Origin: Candidatus Hydrogenedentota bacterium
GTDB lineage: Bacteria > Hydrogenedentota > Hydrogenedentia > Hydrogenedentiales > CAITNO01
Reading direction: 5' to 3'
Assembly: GCA_903922535.1 (NCBI GenBank)
Contig: CAIXUF010000655.1
Location: forward strand, 1-14,838
DNA: 14,838 nucleotides
Notes under the pieces: generated by a model
Databases searched by the model: none
Seen by the model: only the letters and a program-made list of their open reading frames with translations
Told to the model about the DNA's origin: nothing
Shown: positions 1 to 6,575 of the stretch, one piece after another
How positions within the stretch are numbered: the first letter of the stretch is position 1
Layout of the letters: every line of letters starts with the position of its first letter
Translations under genes and position numbers: made by a program

Positions 1-729
1 CACGCCTTCGGCGCCTACTTTGGCCTGGGCCTTTGCCTGGCCCTGACCCGTGAAAAGCAGCGGGACCTGCCCGTCGAGAGCGACGCCACCTCGGACCGCT
101 TCTCCATGCTCGGCTCGATGGTCCTGTGGCTGTTCTGGCCGAGTTTCTGCAGCGCCGTCGTTCCGGCGGACCAGATGCCCCGAACCGTCATTAACACGCT
201 GTTGGCCCTCTGCGGCGCCACGCTGGTCACCTACGTCGCCAGTGTCGCACTGCGCAAGGGCAAGCTGGGCATCGCCGACATGGCGAACGCCGCGCTGGCG
301 GGCGGCGTGGCCATCGGCGCCACCTGCAACCAGGCCAGCGCCCCCGCGGCCATGCTCATCGGCGCGCTGGCGGGCGGCCTGTGCGTGGTTGGCTACAACG
401 TCATTCAGCCCCGGCTGCAAAATGCGCTGAAGATCGTGGACACCTGCGGCGTGCACAATCTGCATGGCATGCCGGGCCTGCTCGGCGGCGTGGCCGCAAT
501 CTTTGTCATTCCGGGTATTGCGGGGGCGCAAATCGCCGGCATCGTCGTCACGGTCGTCCTGGCCTTCGTGACCGGCGCCGTGGGCGGCTTCGTCATCCGG
601 GCGACCGGCGAAAAGGTCCAGGCCTATCAGGACGCCGACGAGTTCGCCGATGCCGAGCCGCTTCCCGTTTGCGAAGACTGCGCATCCTTTATCCCGGCCG
701 GTGCGGTGGCGGAAGAGGGCGTGTCCTGA
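1..729 (+). CDS. Rhesus-type (Amt/Rh family) ammonium channel, C-terminal part, 5' end outside window
   Basis: Integral membrane channel conducting NH3/NH4+ across the cytoplasmic membrane. The visible 242 residues start inside the conserved HAFGAYFGL segment, so residue 1 is the first of the twin pore histidines known in Amt/Rh proteins. The second lies in DTCGVHNLHGMPG (residues 147-159, H152 or H155), whose spelling is Rh-like rather than AmtB-like. Hydrophobic segments fall at about 36-55, 63-85, 97-135, 149-170 and 177-199. A short cytoplasmic tail follows, carrying an odd VCEDC motif (C224, C227) and ending in EEGVS. The N-terminal half lies upstream. The gene converges on the GH32-like gene with only 6 bp between stop codons. 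No ammonium-regulatory partner such as a PII gene is visible. Family assignment is strong; transport of ammonium rather than another small gas is inferred. Confidence 0.92.
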   Translation, partial: HAFGAYFGLGLCLALTREKQRDLPVESDATSDRFSMLGSMVLWLFWPSFCSAVVPADQMPRTVINTLLALCGATLVTYVASVALRKGKLGIADMANAALAGGVAIGATCNQASAPAAMLIGALAGGLCVVGYNVIQPRLQNALKIVDTCGVHNLHGMPGLLGGVAAIFVIPGIAGAQIAGIVVTVVLAFVTGAVGGFVIRATGEKVQAYQDADEFADAEPLPVCEDCASFIPAGAVAEEGVS

Positions 730-753
730 CCGATTCTACGCGCCGTTTTCCTT
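718..753 (+). terminator. Possible intrinsic terminator of the Rh channel gene
   Basis: GGCGTGT (718-724) can pair with ACGCGCC (738-744), seven pairs including one G-T, around a 13-nt loop, followed at once by GTTTTCCTT. The hairpin covers the stop codons of both convergent genes. The stem is short, so this is tentative. Confidence 0.35.
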
Positions 754-2814
754 CGACGGCACCTTGACCTCGCAGCGCTCCACCGCGGAGTTTCCGTGGG
801 AGATGGAAAGGGTCATGTCCCCTTTTCGCCAGTCGTAGGCGCGGCAACTGAAGGCGTAGGCGTCGTTGATGAAACACTCGATGATGGAGCCCTGCACAAA
901 GGCCTGAATCTTGATCGGCTGGGCTGTGTCGATGCTTACCGGGCGCGCGTATTTAAACTTGGCGCCGCCGATCTCTGCTTCGTGCTTTTCCGGGCGCAGG
1001 ATGAGATGATAGCCCGCCTCCGCGGTGCCGCCCTGGCGCATGTGCAGGTCGAGCACCGTTCCGGCACCCAGTTTCACACTGCATTCCAGCAGGTAATTGT
1101 CGGGCGTGGCCGACTTCAGCACGTTTTCGCCGTTTGTCACGGAACTGTTCAGCGTCGCCACGGTGGTGTCGAACACCGCCACCGCCTCGGGCACGGGCTT
1201 GAAGTAGAGCATGCCGTTCGGCCCGTCATAGACCTCGCGCGGCACGCTCTGATCGCCGCCCCACTGCATGTCGCCGCCGTCATGCTCGCCGCCGAGGTCG
1301 CGTATCCAGCCGCTGATGAGGTGGCGTTTGCCGTCGAACATGCGCTTGGCTGCGTAGAGGATCGGCGTGTCAATGGCGCCGGTCTCGGCCACCTTGTAGG
1401 GCCCGCCCACCTCGGCCGCGTAACGCATGTCCGTCGTTCCGGCGCTGGGCGAATGGATAAGGTGCCACGTGTCGCCAATCTTGAACAGGTCGGGACATTC
1501 CGGGGTGCCCTCGCCGAGCGGCGGGTCGAGCTTGAGCGGCTCGCACTGGGTCCAGTGCACGTCATCGTCGGATTTCAACAGGCCCTGCACGGGGTGCTTG
1601 GTCTTGGCGTCGCGGGCGCAGACCACCATCCAGAGCTTCTTTTCCGCCGCGTTCCAGAACACGTACGGGTCGCGGAAGTCGCTGTTGTCATAGTGGACGC
1701 CGTCGCCGAAGAAGCCGTCCTCCGGATGCTTGGTCCAGGTCACCAGGTCGGGGCTGGTGGCGTGGCTAATCTTCTCGCGGCCCTCCTTGTTCTCCGGGTT
1801 CCAGCCGGTGTACCAGATGTGGAAGCTGCCCTGGTGTTCCGAGACCGATCCGGTGAACATGTGCAGCCCGTCGGGGCCGTCTTTCGCCCCATCCGAACGC
1901 AGCGCAGTCGGCAGTTCCTGCCAATGGACCAGGTCCTGGGAAACGATGTGCTCCCAGGGCACCTTGTCGAGCGCGCGCAGGTAGAAGATGTGGTAATCGC
2001 CCTTCCAGAAGAACGGAATCGTGTCGGCGAGGCGGCCCGCCGCCGGGCGATAGTGGATGGGCGAGGCATAGCGCTCCACCATCTCCGGTCCGGGCACAAT
2101 CGATGCCGTCCGCATCACCTGCGCCAGTTCGGCGTCGCCCAGCGCACGCGGCCACAACGCCGCCTCTTCCATTTCGCCGGTAAACAGGCGCACGATGTTG
2201 CCGTGGTCCGTCTCGGCGCCGATGAGCACCGGCTCATTGTTCTGCGTGATGTCACCGCCGCGCCAGGGCTGCTGCGCCATCACGCGTCCATCGCAAAGCA
2301 GTTGCACCCGTTTTCCGTCATACATGCCCACCAAGTCGTGCCAGGCGGTCGGGGCGAGGGCGGAGACGGGGAAGCTGACCATGCAGAAGCCCGTTTCCGT
2401 GTGCAGTTCGAAGCCGATGTCCTGTCCGGGCGTGCCCGGCAGGTCCACGCTGAACAGATTGAAGTGGACTATCTCGTGACTGCCGCGCTTGGTGAACAGC
2501 GCATTACCCCAAGTGCCCTTCGGGTCCCGCACGCGCAGGTACACCGTGATGGCGCTGCCCTTTGACGCAAGGTCGGCGCCCGCGTCGAAGTAGGCGTCCT
2601 TGAGCCGGGCGGCTTTTGCATCCGGCAGCGCGCCTCCGCCTTCCTCCAGCAGGCCCGCGTCGATGCTCCCCACGGTTTTCAGCGCGGGACCGGCCTTCAC
2701 GGCGGCGCTGCCCAGTTGCCACCAGCCCGAGGCCGTGCCGAGCACATCGTTCCGGTCGTCGGCGACGGCCCAGGCGGCGCTCAGCACGAGGCTCAGCACA
2801 AGAAACTTCTTCAT
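736..2814 (-). CDS. Secreted GH32-like (clan GH-J) glycoside hydrolase with N-terminal LamG-like module
   Basis: 692 residues. A signal peptide (MKKFLVLSLVLSAAWAVA, cleavage near A18) predicts export. Residues about 85-235 look like a LamG/concanavalin-like module (TGEMEEAALWPRAL near its end). A five-bladed GH32-type domain follows from about 252. HYRP...ADTIPFFWKGDYHIFYL (254-279) aligns with the start of GH32 enzymes, but the usual WMNDPNG is replaced and D264 is the likely nucleophile. R381-D382-P383 is the transition-state RDP motif, and E439-C440 in GTPECPDLF is the acid/base EC motif. The C-terminal sandwich carries IIECFINDAYAFSCRAYDW (644-662), typical of GH32. Family knowledge suggests fructan or sucrose-type substrates, but the changed first motif makes specificity uncertain. 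The start is fixed by GGAAGGAG six bases upstream. The gene is separated from the upstream cyclase by 262 bp, and I found no clear promoter there. A relative of GH43 or a separate clan-J family is possible. Confidence 0.78.
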   Translation of the reverse strand: MKKFLVLSLVLSAAWAVADDRNDVLGTASGWWQLGSAAVKAGPALKTVGSIDAGLLEEGGGALPDAKAARLKDAYFDAGADLASKGSAITVYLRVRDPKGTWGNALFTKRGSHEIVHFNLFSVDLPGTPGQDIGFELHTETGFCMVSFPVSALAPTAWHDLVGMYDGKRVQLLCDGRVMAQQPWRGGDITQNNEPVLIGAETDHGNIVRLFTGEMEEAALWPRALGDAELAQVMRTASIVPGPEMVERYASPIHYRPAAGRLADTIPFFWKGDYHIFYLRALDKVPWEHIVSQDLVHWQELPTALRSDGAKDGPDGLHMFTGSVSEHQGSFHIWYTGWNPENKEGREKISHATSPDLVTWTKHPEDGFFGDGVHYDNSDFRDPYVFWNAAEKKLWMVVCARDAKTKHPVQGLLKSDDDVHWTQCEPLKLDPPLGEGTPECPDLFKIGDTWHLIHSPSAGTTDMRYAAEVGGPYKVAETGAIDTPILYAAKRMFDGKRHLISGWIRDLGGEHDGGDMQWGGDQSVPREVYDGPNGMLYFKPVPEAVAVFDTTVATLNSSVTNGENVLKSATPDNYLLECSVKLGAGTVLDLHMRQGGTAEAGYHLILRPEKHEAEIGGAKFKYARPVSIDTAQPIKIQAFVQGSIIECFINDAYAFSCRAYDWRKGDMTLSISHGNSAVERCEVKVPSKENGA

Positions 2815-2869
2815 GACGTTCTCCTTCCAGGTCAGTCAGCGGTGAATGGTGCTGCCAATGTCGTCAGTG

Positions 2870-2889
2870 TTGACGGGCGTTGACGGGGG
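2870..2889 (+). repeat. 10-bp tandem direct repeat TTGACGGGSG, two copies
   Basis: TTGACGGGCG (2870-2879) is followed directly by TTGACGGGGG (2880-2889), one mismatch. It lies 56 bp upstream of the GH32-like start codon, so it could be an operator, or just a stray repeat next to the 9-bp arrays. Confidence 0.6.
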
Positions 2890-2892
2890 ATC

Positions 2893-2937
2893 ATGGACGA
2901 TATGGACGAAATGGACCGTATGGACCGTATGGACGGA
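2893..2937 (+). repeat. Array of five 9-bp units ATGGACnnn (left arm)
   Basis: Five units in perfect 9-nt register: ATGGACGAT, ATGGACGAA, ATGGACCGT, ATGGACCGT, ATGGACGGA. The first six bases are invariant and the last three vary. The array is in inverted orientation relative to the units at 2978-3049, so a transcript across both could fold into a long imperfect hairpin. Confidence 0.9.
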
Positions 2938-2977
2938 AGAGGCGGAGATGGAGTTGAGGCATGATCGCGCGTCCCGG

Positions 2978-3049
2978 GAAGTCCATCTTGTCGGTTCCGG
3001 TCCTGCGGTCCATTTCGTCCATCGTGTCCGTTTCGTCCATGGCGTCCAT
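2978..3049 (-). repeat. Array of eight 9-bp units nnnGTCCAT (right arm, inverted)
   Basis: Eight 9-nt units in one register, the reverse complement of the left arm's unit: GAAGTCCAT, CTTGTCGGT, TCCGGTCCT, GCGGTCCAT, TTCGTCCAT, CGTGTCCGT, TTCGTCCAT, GGCGTCCAT. The second and third are degenerate and the last five are good. The unit at 3032-3040 is the exact reverse complement of 2902-2910. Confidence 0.88.
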
Positions 3050-3076
3050 GGGACCTCATCCTTCCGCCGGTCCCGG

Positions 3077-4144
3077 CTATTCCTTCTCCACTCTGGGCGC
3101 AAACAGCTTCACGGGCGTTTCGCGGTTCTTCACCATGGTTTCGCGGTCGAAACAGAACCGTGTTCCGTTTTCCGGCCTCAGCCGGGAGTAGGTCGCCTCC
3201 GAGATGCGGAGGCTGTCCGGGGGCGTGATGCTTTCGATGCGCTGCGCGGTGTTGACCACATCGCCGATGATGGTCAAATCCTTGCGGTCGGCGGTGCCGA
3301 TGTCGCCCTGGAGCACCACCCCGCTGTTGATGCCGATGCGCACGCGCACAGGGTCGAGGCCCGCGGCCGCGCGCTCGCCGTTCAGCCGGGGAAAGGCCTC
3401 GTTCAGCAGTGTTTCGGCGGCCTCGACGGCGTCGTTGGCGTCAATGAACACCGCCATGATGGCGTCGCCGATGAACTTGTCGATGTCGCCGTTCTTTTCG
3501 CGGGTGATGACGCCGCACAGGCCGAACAATTCGTTGAGCAGTTTCACCGTGTCCGCCGGGGTGTTCTTCTCGGAGAGCGCGGTGAACCCGACGATGTCCA
3601 GGTAGAAGACCGTCATGTCGCGCAATGCCACGCGCGTGTCGGCGCCCGACGCCTGTGACAGGATTTCCTCGTAGGTGATCTGCGAGACGTAGCGGCGCAC
3701 GAGCTTGTCGAACTTCTCCTGCAGGTTGCGGAAGTCCTCCTCCCGGCTGGCGTCGCGGAAGACCTCGACGGCACCGATGATGGCCCCCGTGCGGTCGCGC
3801 AGCGGCGCGGCGAGCGTGTCCACGGGAAAGCGCCGCCCATCCTTGCACATCGGGTAGACCTTCTCGCGCACCTCGCTGCCGGTCACAATGGCGCGCACCA
3901 GCGGGCAGTTTTTCTTGCAGAGCGGCCGCCCCTCCCCGTCGATGTGGTTCAGAAGGTCATCGGAGCAGCGCCGGCCCATGACCTCGGCCGCCGCATACCC
4001 GGTCATCGCCTCCGCACCGCGGTTCCAGAAGAGGATCCGGCGTCGTCGGTCCACAATGTAGACGCCGTCGAAGAGACTGTCCAGCACCAGGCCCAGTGCG
4101 GTGTCTTTGCGTCCAAGATATTCAACCGAGAGGTCATCAGGCAT
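3077..4144 (-). CDS. PAS-domain class III adenylate/guanylate cyclase
   Basis: 355-residue soluble protein that should make a cyclic nucleotide (cAMP most likely) from NTP. No signal peptide or membrane segment is seen. Residues about 15-135 form a PAS sensor (FDGVYIVDRRRRILFWNRGAEAMTGY), with cysteines C60, C76, C80 and C100. A short coiled linker (135-165) leads to the cyclase domain (about 172-350). Metal-binding aspartates are D183 (FYLDIVGFTALSE) and D227 (DKFIGDAIMAVF). K223 and T291 (LTIIGD) sit at the purine-selecting positions, and N298 and R302 (NTAQR) at the transition-state positions, so all catalytic residues are present. The Lys/Thr pair is seen in class IIIb enzymes, which favours ATP. 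The start is supported by TAGGAGC upstream and by a promoter at 4216-4244. The gene is divergent from the GH59 gene and lies upstream of the GH32-like gene on the same strand. The PAS ligand is unknown. Confidence 0.94.
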   Translation of the reverse strand: MPDDLSVEYLGRKDTALGLVLDSLFDGVYIVDRRRRILFWNRGAEAMTGYAAAEVMGRRCSDDLLNHIDGEGRPLCKKNCPLVRAIVTGSEVREKVYPMCKDGRRFPVDTLAAPLRDRTGAIIGAVEVFRDASREEDFRNLQEKFDKLVRRYVSQITYEEILSQASGADTRVALRDMTVFYLDIVGFTALSEKNTPADTVKLLNELFGLCGVITREKNGDIDKFIGDAIMAVFIDANDAVEAAETLLNEAFPRLNGERAAAGLDPVRVRIGINSGVVLQGDIGTADRKDLTIIGDVVNTAQRIESITPPDSLRISEATYSRLRPENGTRFCFDRETMVKNRETPVKLFAPRVEKE

Positions 4145-4215
4145 GAAACTGCTCCTATCACGAACTGGGCGCGGCGTCTGCGGCGCGCCTCCGCCGCTTT
4201 CCGCCGGTCGTTGCC

Positions 4216-4244
4216 ATTATACCCCAGACCCGGCGCGATGTCCC
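4216..4244 (-). promoter_or_regulatory. Predicted sigma70-type promoter of the cyclase gene
   Basis: Read on the minus strand: GGGACA (-35, 4239-4244), 17-bp spacer, and a perfect TATAAT (-10, 4216-4221). The start of transcription would be near 4209, giving a leader of about 65 nt before the ATG at 4144. Confidence 0.6.
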
Positions 4245-4266
4245 CCCGCCATTCCAGGGGCCGCAA

Positions 4267-4319
4267 ACGCCTTGGAGGAGGCCGTTACCGCTCCAAAAGG
4301 CGTCTGCTTTCGCCAGGAG
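4267..4319. repeat. Pair of mutually exclusive inverted repeats
   Basis: ACGCCTTGGAG (4267-4277) can pair with CTCCAAAAGGCGT (4291-4303), 11 pairs with a 2-nt bulge. The same 4291-4302 segment can instead pair downstream: CTCC with GGAG (4316-4319) and GGCG with CGCC (4311-4314). Both pairings cannot form at once. Confidence 0.55.
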
Positions 4320-4320
4320 T

Positions 4321-4361
4321 AGGCCCGATATCGCCGAAAGGAGGCGTCCCAAAACGGGCCT
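4321..4361. repeat. Nested inverted repeat upstream of the GH59 promoter
   Basis: AGGCCCG (4321-4327) is the exact reverse complement of CGGGCCT (4355-4361). Inside it CGCC (4332-4335) faces GGCG (4343-4346). It ends 18 bp before the -35 element of the GH59 promoter, a reasonable place for a regulator site. Confidence 0.55.
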
Positions 4362-4379
4362 TTCACCGCCGCAGGGGCT

Positions 4380-4408
4380 TTGTTTCCCGCCTTTTCCTCG
4401 CCTATACT
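4380..4408 (+). promoter_or_regulatory. Predicted sigma70-type promoter of the GH59 gene
   Basis: TTGTTT (4380-4385), a 17-bp spacer and TATACT (4403-4408). Transcription would start near 4415, about 25 nt before the ATG at 4440. This also argues against a longer reading frame starting at the TTG at 4380. Confidence 0.55.
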
Positions 4409-4439
4409 CCTCCACGGGCGTTTCAACCGGAGTTTGGCC

Positions 4440-6488
4440 ATGGCACAGGGCTTCATAAGACTTCTGGTGGCGGGCGCGGCGGCCTGTCTGGGCTTTTCCG
4501 CCGGGGCGCTCGACATCGTCGTAAACGGCAATTCCCCAGGACCGGTGTTTGAAGGCATCGGCGCGCTGAGCGCGGGGGCGTCGTCGCGGCTGCTGATGGA
4601 CTATCCCGAGCCGCAGCGCGGCGAAATTCTCGATCTGCTTTTCAAACCGGGTTGCGGGGCGTCGTTTCAGCATCTCAAGGTCGAAATCGGCGGCGACGTG
4701 AACTCGACGGACGGCACGGAGCCAAGCTATGCGCGGACGCGGGAGGAATGGGAGCATCCGAAGGCGGAATACTTCGAGCGGGGCTACGAGTGGTGGCTGA
4801 TGGAGGAGGCGAAGAAGCGGAACCCGGACATCCTGCTGGACGTGCTGCAATGGGGCGCGCCGGAGTGGGTGGGCGAGGAGGCGGTGAAGGGCGACGGCGG
4901 CCCGGCGGGGCTGTCGTGGGAGCAGGTGCGGGCGCGCAACGCGCGGAAGTTCTACACCCAGGACAATGCGGACTTCGTGGCCGGGTTCATCACGGGCGCC
5001 AAGCAGTATCACGGGCTCGACATCGACTATTGCGGCATTTGGAACGAGACGCCCTTCGACACGGAATGGATAAAGCTGCTGCGCGCCACGCTCGACCGCA
5101 AGGGACTGGGCCGGGTGCGCATCGTCGCCGCCGACCAGTGCGGCCAGCACCCCTGGGAAATCGCCAAACCGATGCTCCAGGACAAGGCCCTGATGGATGC
5201 GGTACAGGTCATCGGCGGGCATTACCCCGGCATGCTGCAATCGGAGGAGGACCCGACGCGGCGGTACAACACCAGCGGCGAGGCGCGCAAGACGGGCAAG
5301 CCGCTGTGGTCCAGTGAAGACGGCCCGTGGAGCGGCGATTGGGAGAAAGGCAGCCGCGCCATCGCGATGATGCTCAACCGCAACCATGTCATCGGCGGCA
5401 TGACCAAAACGATCTTCTGGAGCCTGGTCACGGCCTACTACGAATGCCTGCCGCTGCCCGGCTCCGGGCCGATGCGGGCCGACACGCCATGGTGCGGCCA
5501 TTACGAAGTGATGCCGGCGCTCTACGCCATCGCCCATACGACCCAGTTTGCCCAGCCGGGCTGGCGCTACCTCGACAAGTCCTGCGGCCTGCTGCCCGAC
5601 GGCGGCAGCTACGTGTCGCTGCGCAGCCCCGGCGACGACTTCAGCATCATCATCGAGACCATGGGGGCCAAAGAACTCCAATCGGTCACCTTGAGCCTGG
5701 AGGGCGGGCTCAAGGCAAGCTCGCTGCGCGAGATGTACAGCAAAGGGGACTTGGTGGAACATTGGTCCCAGATCGGCGTCCACTGGGGCAAGGCCGAATT
5801 GACGCTGGAACCCGAAGCCCTCTATTCGCTGACCACCACGGCGGCGGGCCCGTACATGGCCTCAATCCGGCCGCCGGACGAGGCGCGGTTTCCCATGCCC
5901 TACTCCGACGACTTCAACGACTACTCCTGCGGCAAGATGCCCAAATATTTCTCCGACCAGGGTGGCATCTTCGAGATTGCCGACCGTGGCGACGGGCCGG
6001 GGAAGGTGCTGCGGCAATGCATCGACCGCAAAGGCATTGAGTGGTTCGCCCATCCCACGCCCGAGCCCTTCACCATCCTCGGCTCGGGCAACTGGACCAA
6101 CTACACCGTCTCCGTGGATGTGAACATCGGGAAGCAGGGCTATGCGGCGGTCTACGCGCGCATCAACAAGTGCCCCCAGAGCGCCGAACCGCCCAAGGGC
6201 TACTGCTTCAAGCTCTACAACGACGGCGCGTGGACCCTTTCCTTTGAGAAGAAGGAACTCAGGTCCGGAAAGATAGAACTCGGGAGCGAGCCGTGGCACA
6301 AACTCGCCCTGCAATGCGCCGGCGTCGACATCACGCCGAGCGTGGACGGCAAGGAAGTCACCACCCTGCAAGAAGGGAAGACCTTCAACGGCTTCGCCGG
6401 CCTCGGCACCGGCTGGAACTGCGCCCAATTCGACAACTTTGCCGTCACGCCCGAAGGGCTGAAGGCCAGGCACGCGCCGACGCCATAG
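4440..6488 (+). CDS. Secreted GH59 beta-galactosidase (galactocerebrosidase homologue) with C-terminal lectin-like domain
   Basis: 682 residues. It should hydrolyse terminal beta-galactosides outside the cytoplasm; animal relatives (GALC) act on galactosylceramide. A signal peptide (residues 1-23) is followed by the GH59 barrel: YPEPQRGEILDLLFKP (55-70), KVEIGGDVNSTDGTEPSYAR (80-99) and RGYEWWLMEEAKKRNPD (114-130) closely recall animal GALC. E203 in IWNE is the expected acid/base and E293 in WSSED the nucleophile. A beta-sandwich (about 395-470) and a GALC-like lectin domain (about 485-672, ending FDNFAVTPEG) follow. Length and domain order match the family. The start at 4440 is chosen for GGAG seven bases upstream and the signal peptide that begins there. 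The next gene, GH51, lies 87 bp downstream on the same strand and may be partly co-transcribed. In this setting plant galactans or galactolipids are likelier substrates than ceramides, but that is inference. Confidence 0.93.
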   Translation: MAQGFIRLLVAGAAACLGFSAGALDIVVNGNSPGPVFEGIGALSAGASSRLLMDYPEPQRGEILDLLFKPGCGASFQHLKVEIGGDVNSTDGTEPSYARTREEWEHPKAEYFERGYEWWLMEEAKKRNPDILLDVLQWGAPEWVGEEAVKGDGGPAGLSWEQVRARNARKFYTQDNADFVAGFITGAKQYHGLDIDYCGIWNETPFDTEWIKLLRATLDRKGLGRVRIVAADQCGQHPWEIAKPMLQDKALMDAVQVIGGHYPGMLQSEEDPTRRYNTSGEARKTGKPLWSSEDGPWSGDWEKGSRAIAMMLNRNHVIGGMTKTIFWSLVTAYYECLPLPGSGPMRADTPWCGHYEVMPALYAIAHTTQFAQPGWRYLDKSCGLLPDGGSYVSLRSPGDDFSIIIETMGAKELQSVTLSLEGGLKASSLREMYSKGDLVEHWSQIGVHWGKAELTLEPEALYSLTTTAAGPYMASIRPPDEARFPMPYSDDFNDYSCGKMPKYFSDQGGIFEIADRGDGPGKVLRQCIDRKGIEWFAHPTPEPFTILGSGNWTNYTVSVDVNIGKQGYAAVYARINKCPQSAEPPKGYCFKLYNDGAWTLSFEKKELRSGKIELGSEPWHKLALQCAGVDITPSVDGKEVTTLQEGKTFNGFAGLGTGWNCAQFDNFAVTPEGLKARHAPTP

Positions 6489-6490
6489 AG

Positions 6491-6520
6491 ATGACATGCA
6501 CCGGGCGCGCCCTGTATCCT
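6491..6520 (+). promoter_or_regulatory. Possible promoter of the GH51 gene
   Basis: ATGACA (6491-6496), an 18-bp spacer and TATCCT (6515-6520) preceded by TG. The spacer contains a perfect 10-bp palindrome GGGCGCGCCC (6503-6512). The match is moderate and read-through from the GH59 gene is an alternative. Confidence 0.35.
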
Positions 6521-6560
6521 ACTGCCGCGTTAGTTTTGGACAATGCGGCAGACACCACTT

Positions 6561-6566
6561 GAGGAG
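6561..6566 (+). promoter_or_regulatory. Ribosome binding site deciding the GH51 start
   Basis: GAGGAG lies nine bases before the ATG at 6576. An in-frame ATG at 6543 has no such site, would place extra charged residues ahead of the signal peptide, and is therefore rejected. Confidence 0.8.
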
Positions 6567-6575
6567 AAAAAAATC

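Larger units (their letters stand above)
2815..3076. other. Non-coding gap with tandem repeats between cyclase and GH32-like gene
   Basis: 262 bp with no credible gene. It holds the ribosome binding site of the GH32-like gene, a 10-bp direct repeat at 2870-2889 and two facing arrays of a 9-bp unit at 2893-2937 and 2978-3049. Short open frames here translate only to repeat-derived runs (VH, SIR or SIS dipeptides) and are not genes. It may include the cyclase transcript end and the GH32-like promoter, neither of which I can point to. Confidence 0.7.
4145..4439. other. Divergent control region between cyclase and GH59 genes
   Basis: 295 bp without a gene. It contains a promoter for each direction (4216-4244 minus, 4380-4408 plus) and, between them, inverted repeats at 4267-4303, 4291-4319 and 4321-4361. 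Since these lie upstream of both predicted transcription starts, they would act as DNA (operators or spacers) unless another transcript crosses them. Confidence 0.65.

Noticed and set aside
796..2565. Long open frame (589 codons) antisense to the GH32-like gene
   Set aside because: It mirrors a gene with full family motifs, has no recognisable domain, and long shadow frames are expected in GC-rich DNA.
2893..3049. CRISPR array
   Set aside because: The units are 9 bp with no spacers and occur in two orientations; no cas gene is nearby.
2832..3102. Small open frames on both strands in the repeat region
   Set aside because: Their peptides are just VH or SIR/SIS runs produced by the 9-bp repeat.
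4158..5783. Long antisense open frame (541 codons) across the GH59 gene and its control region
   Set aside because: Arg/Pro/Ala-rich composition with no motif; it would overlap both promoters and the GH59 catalytic region.
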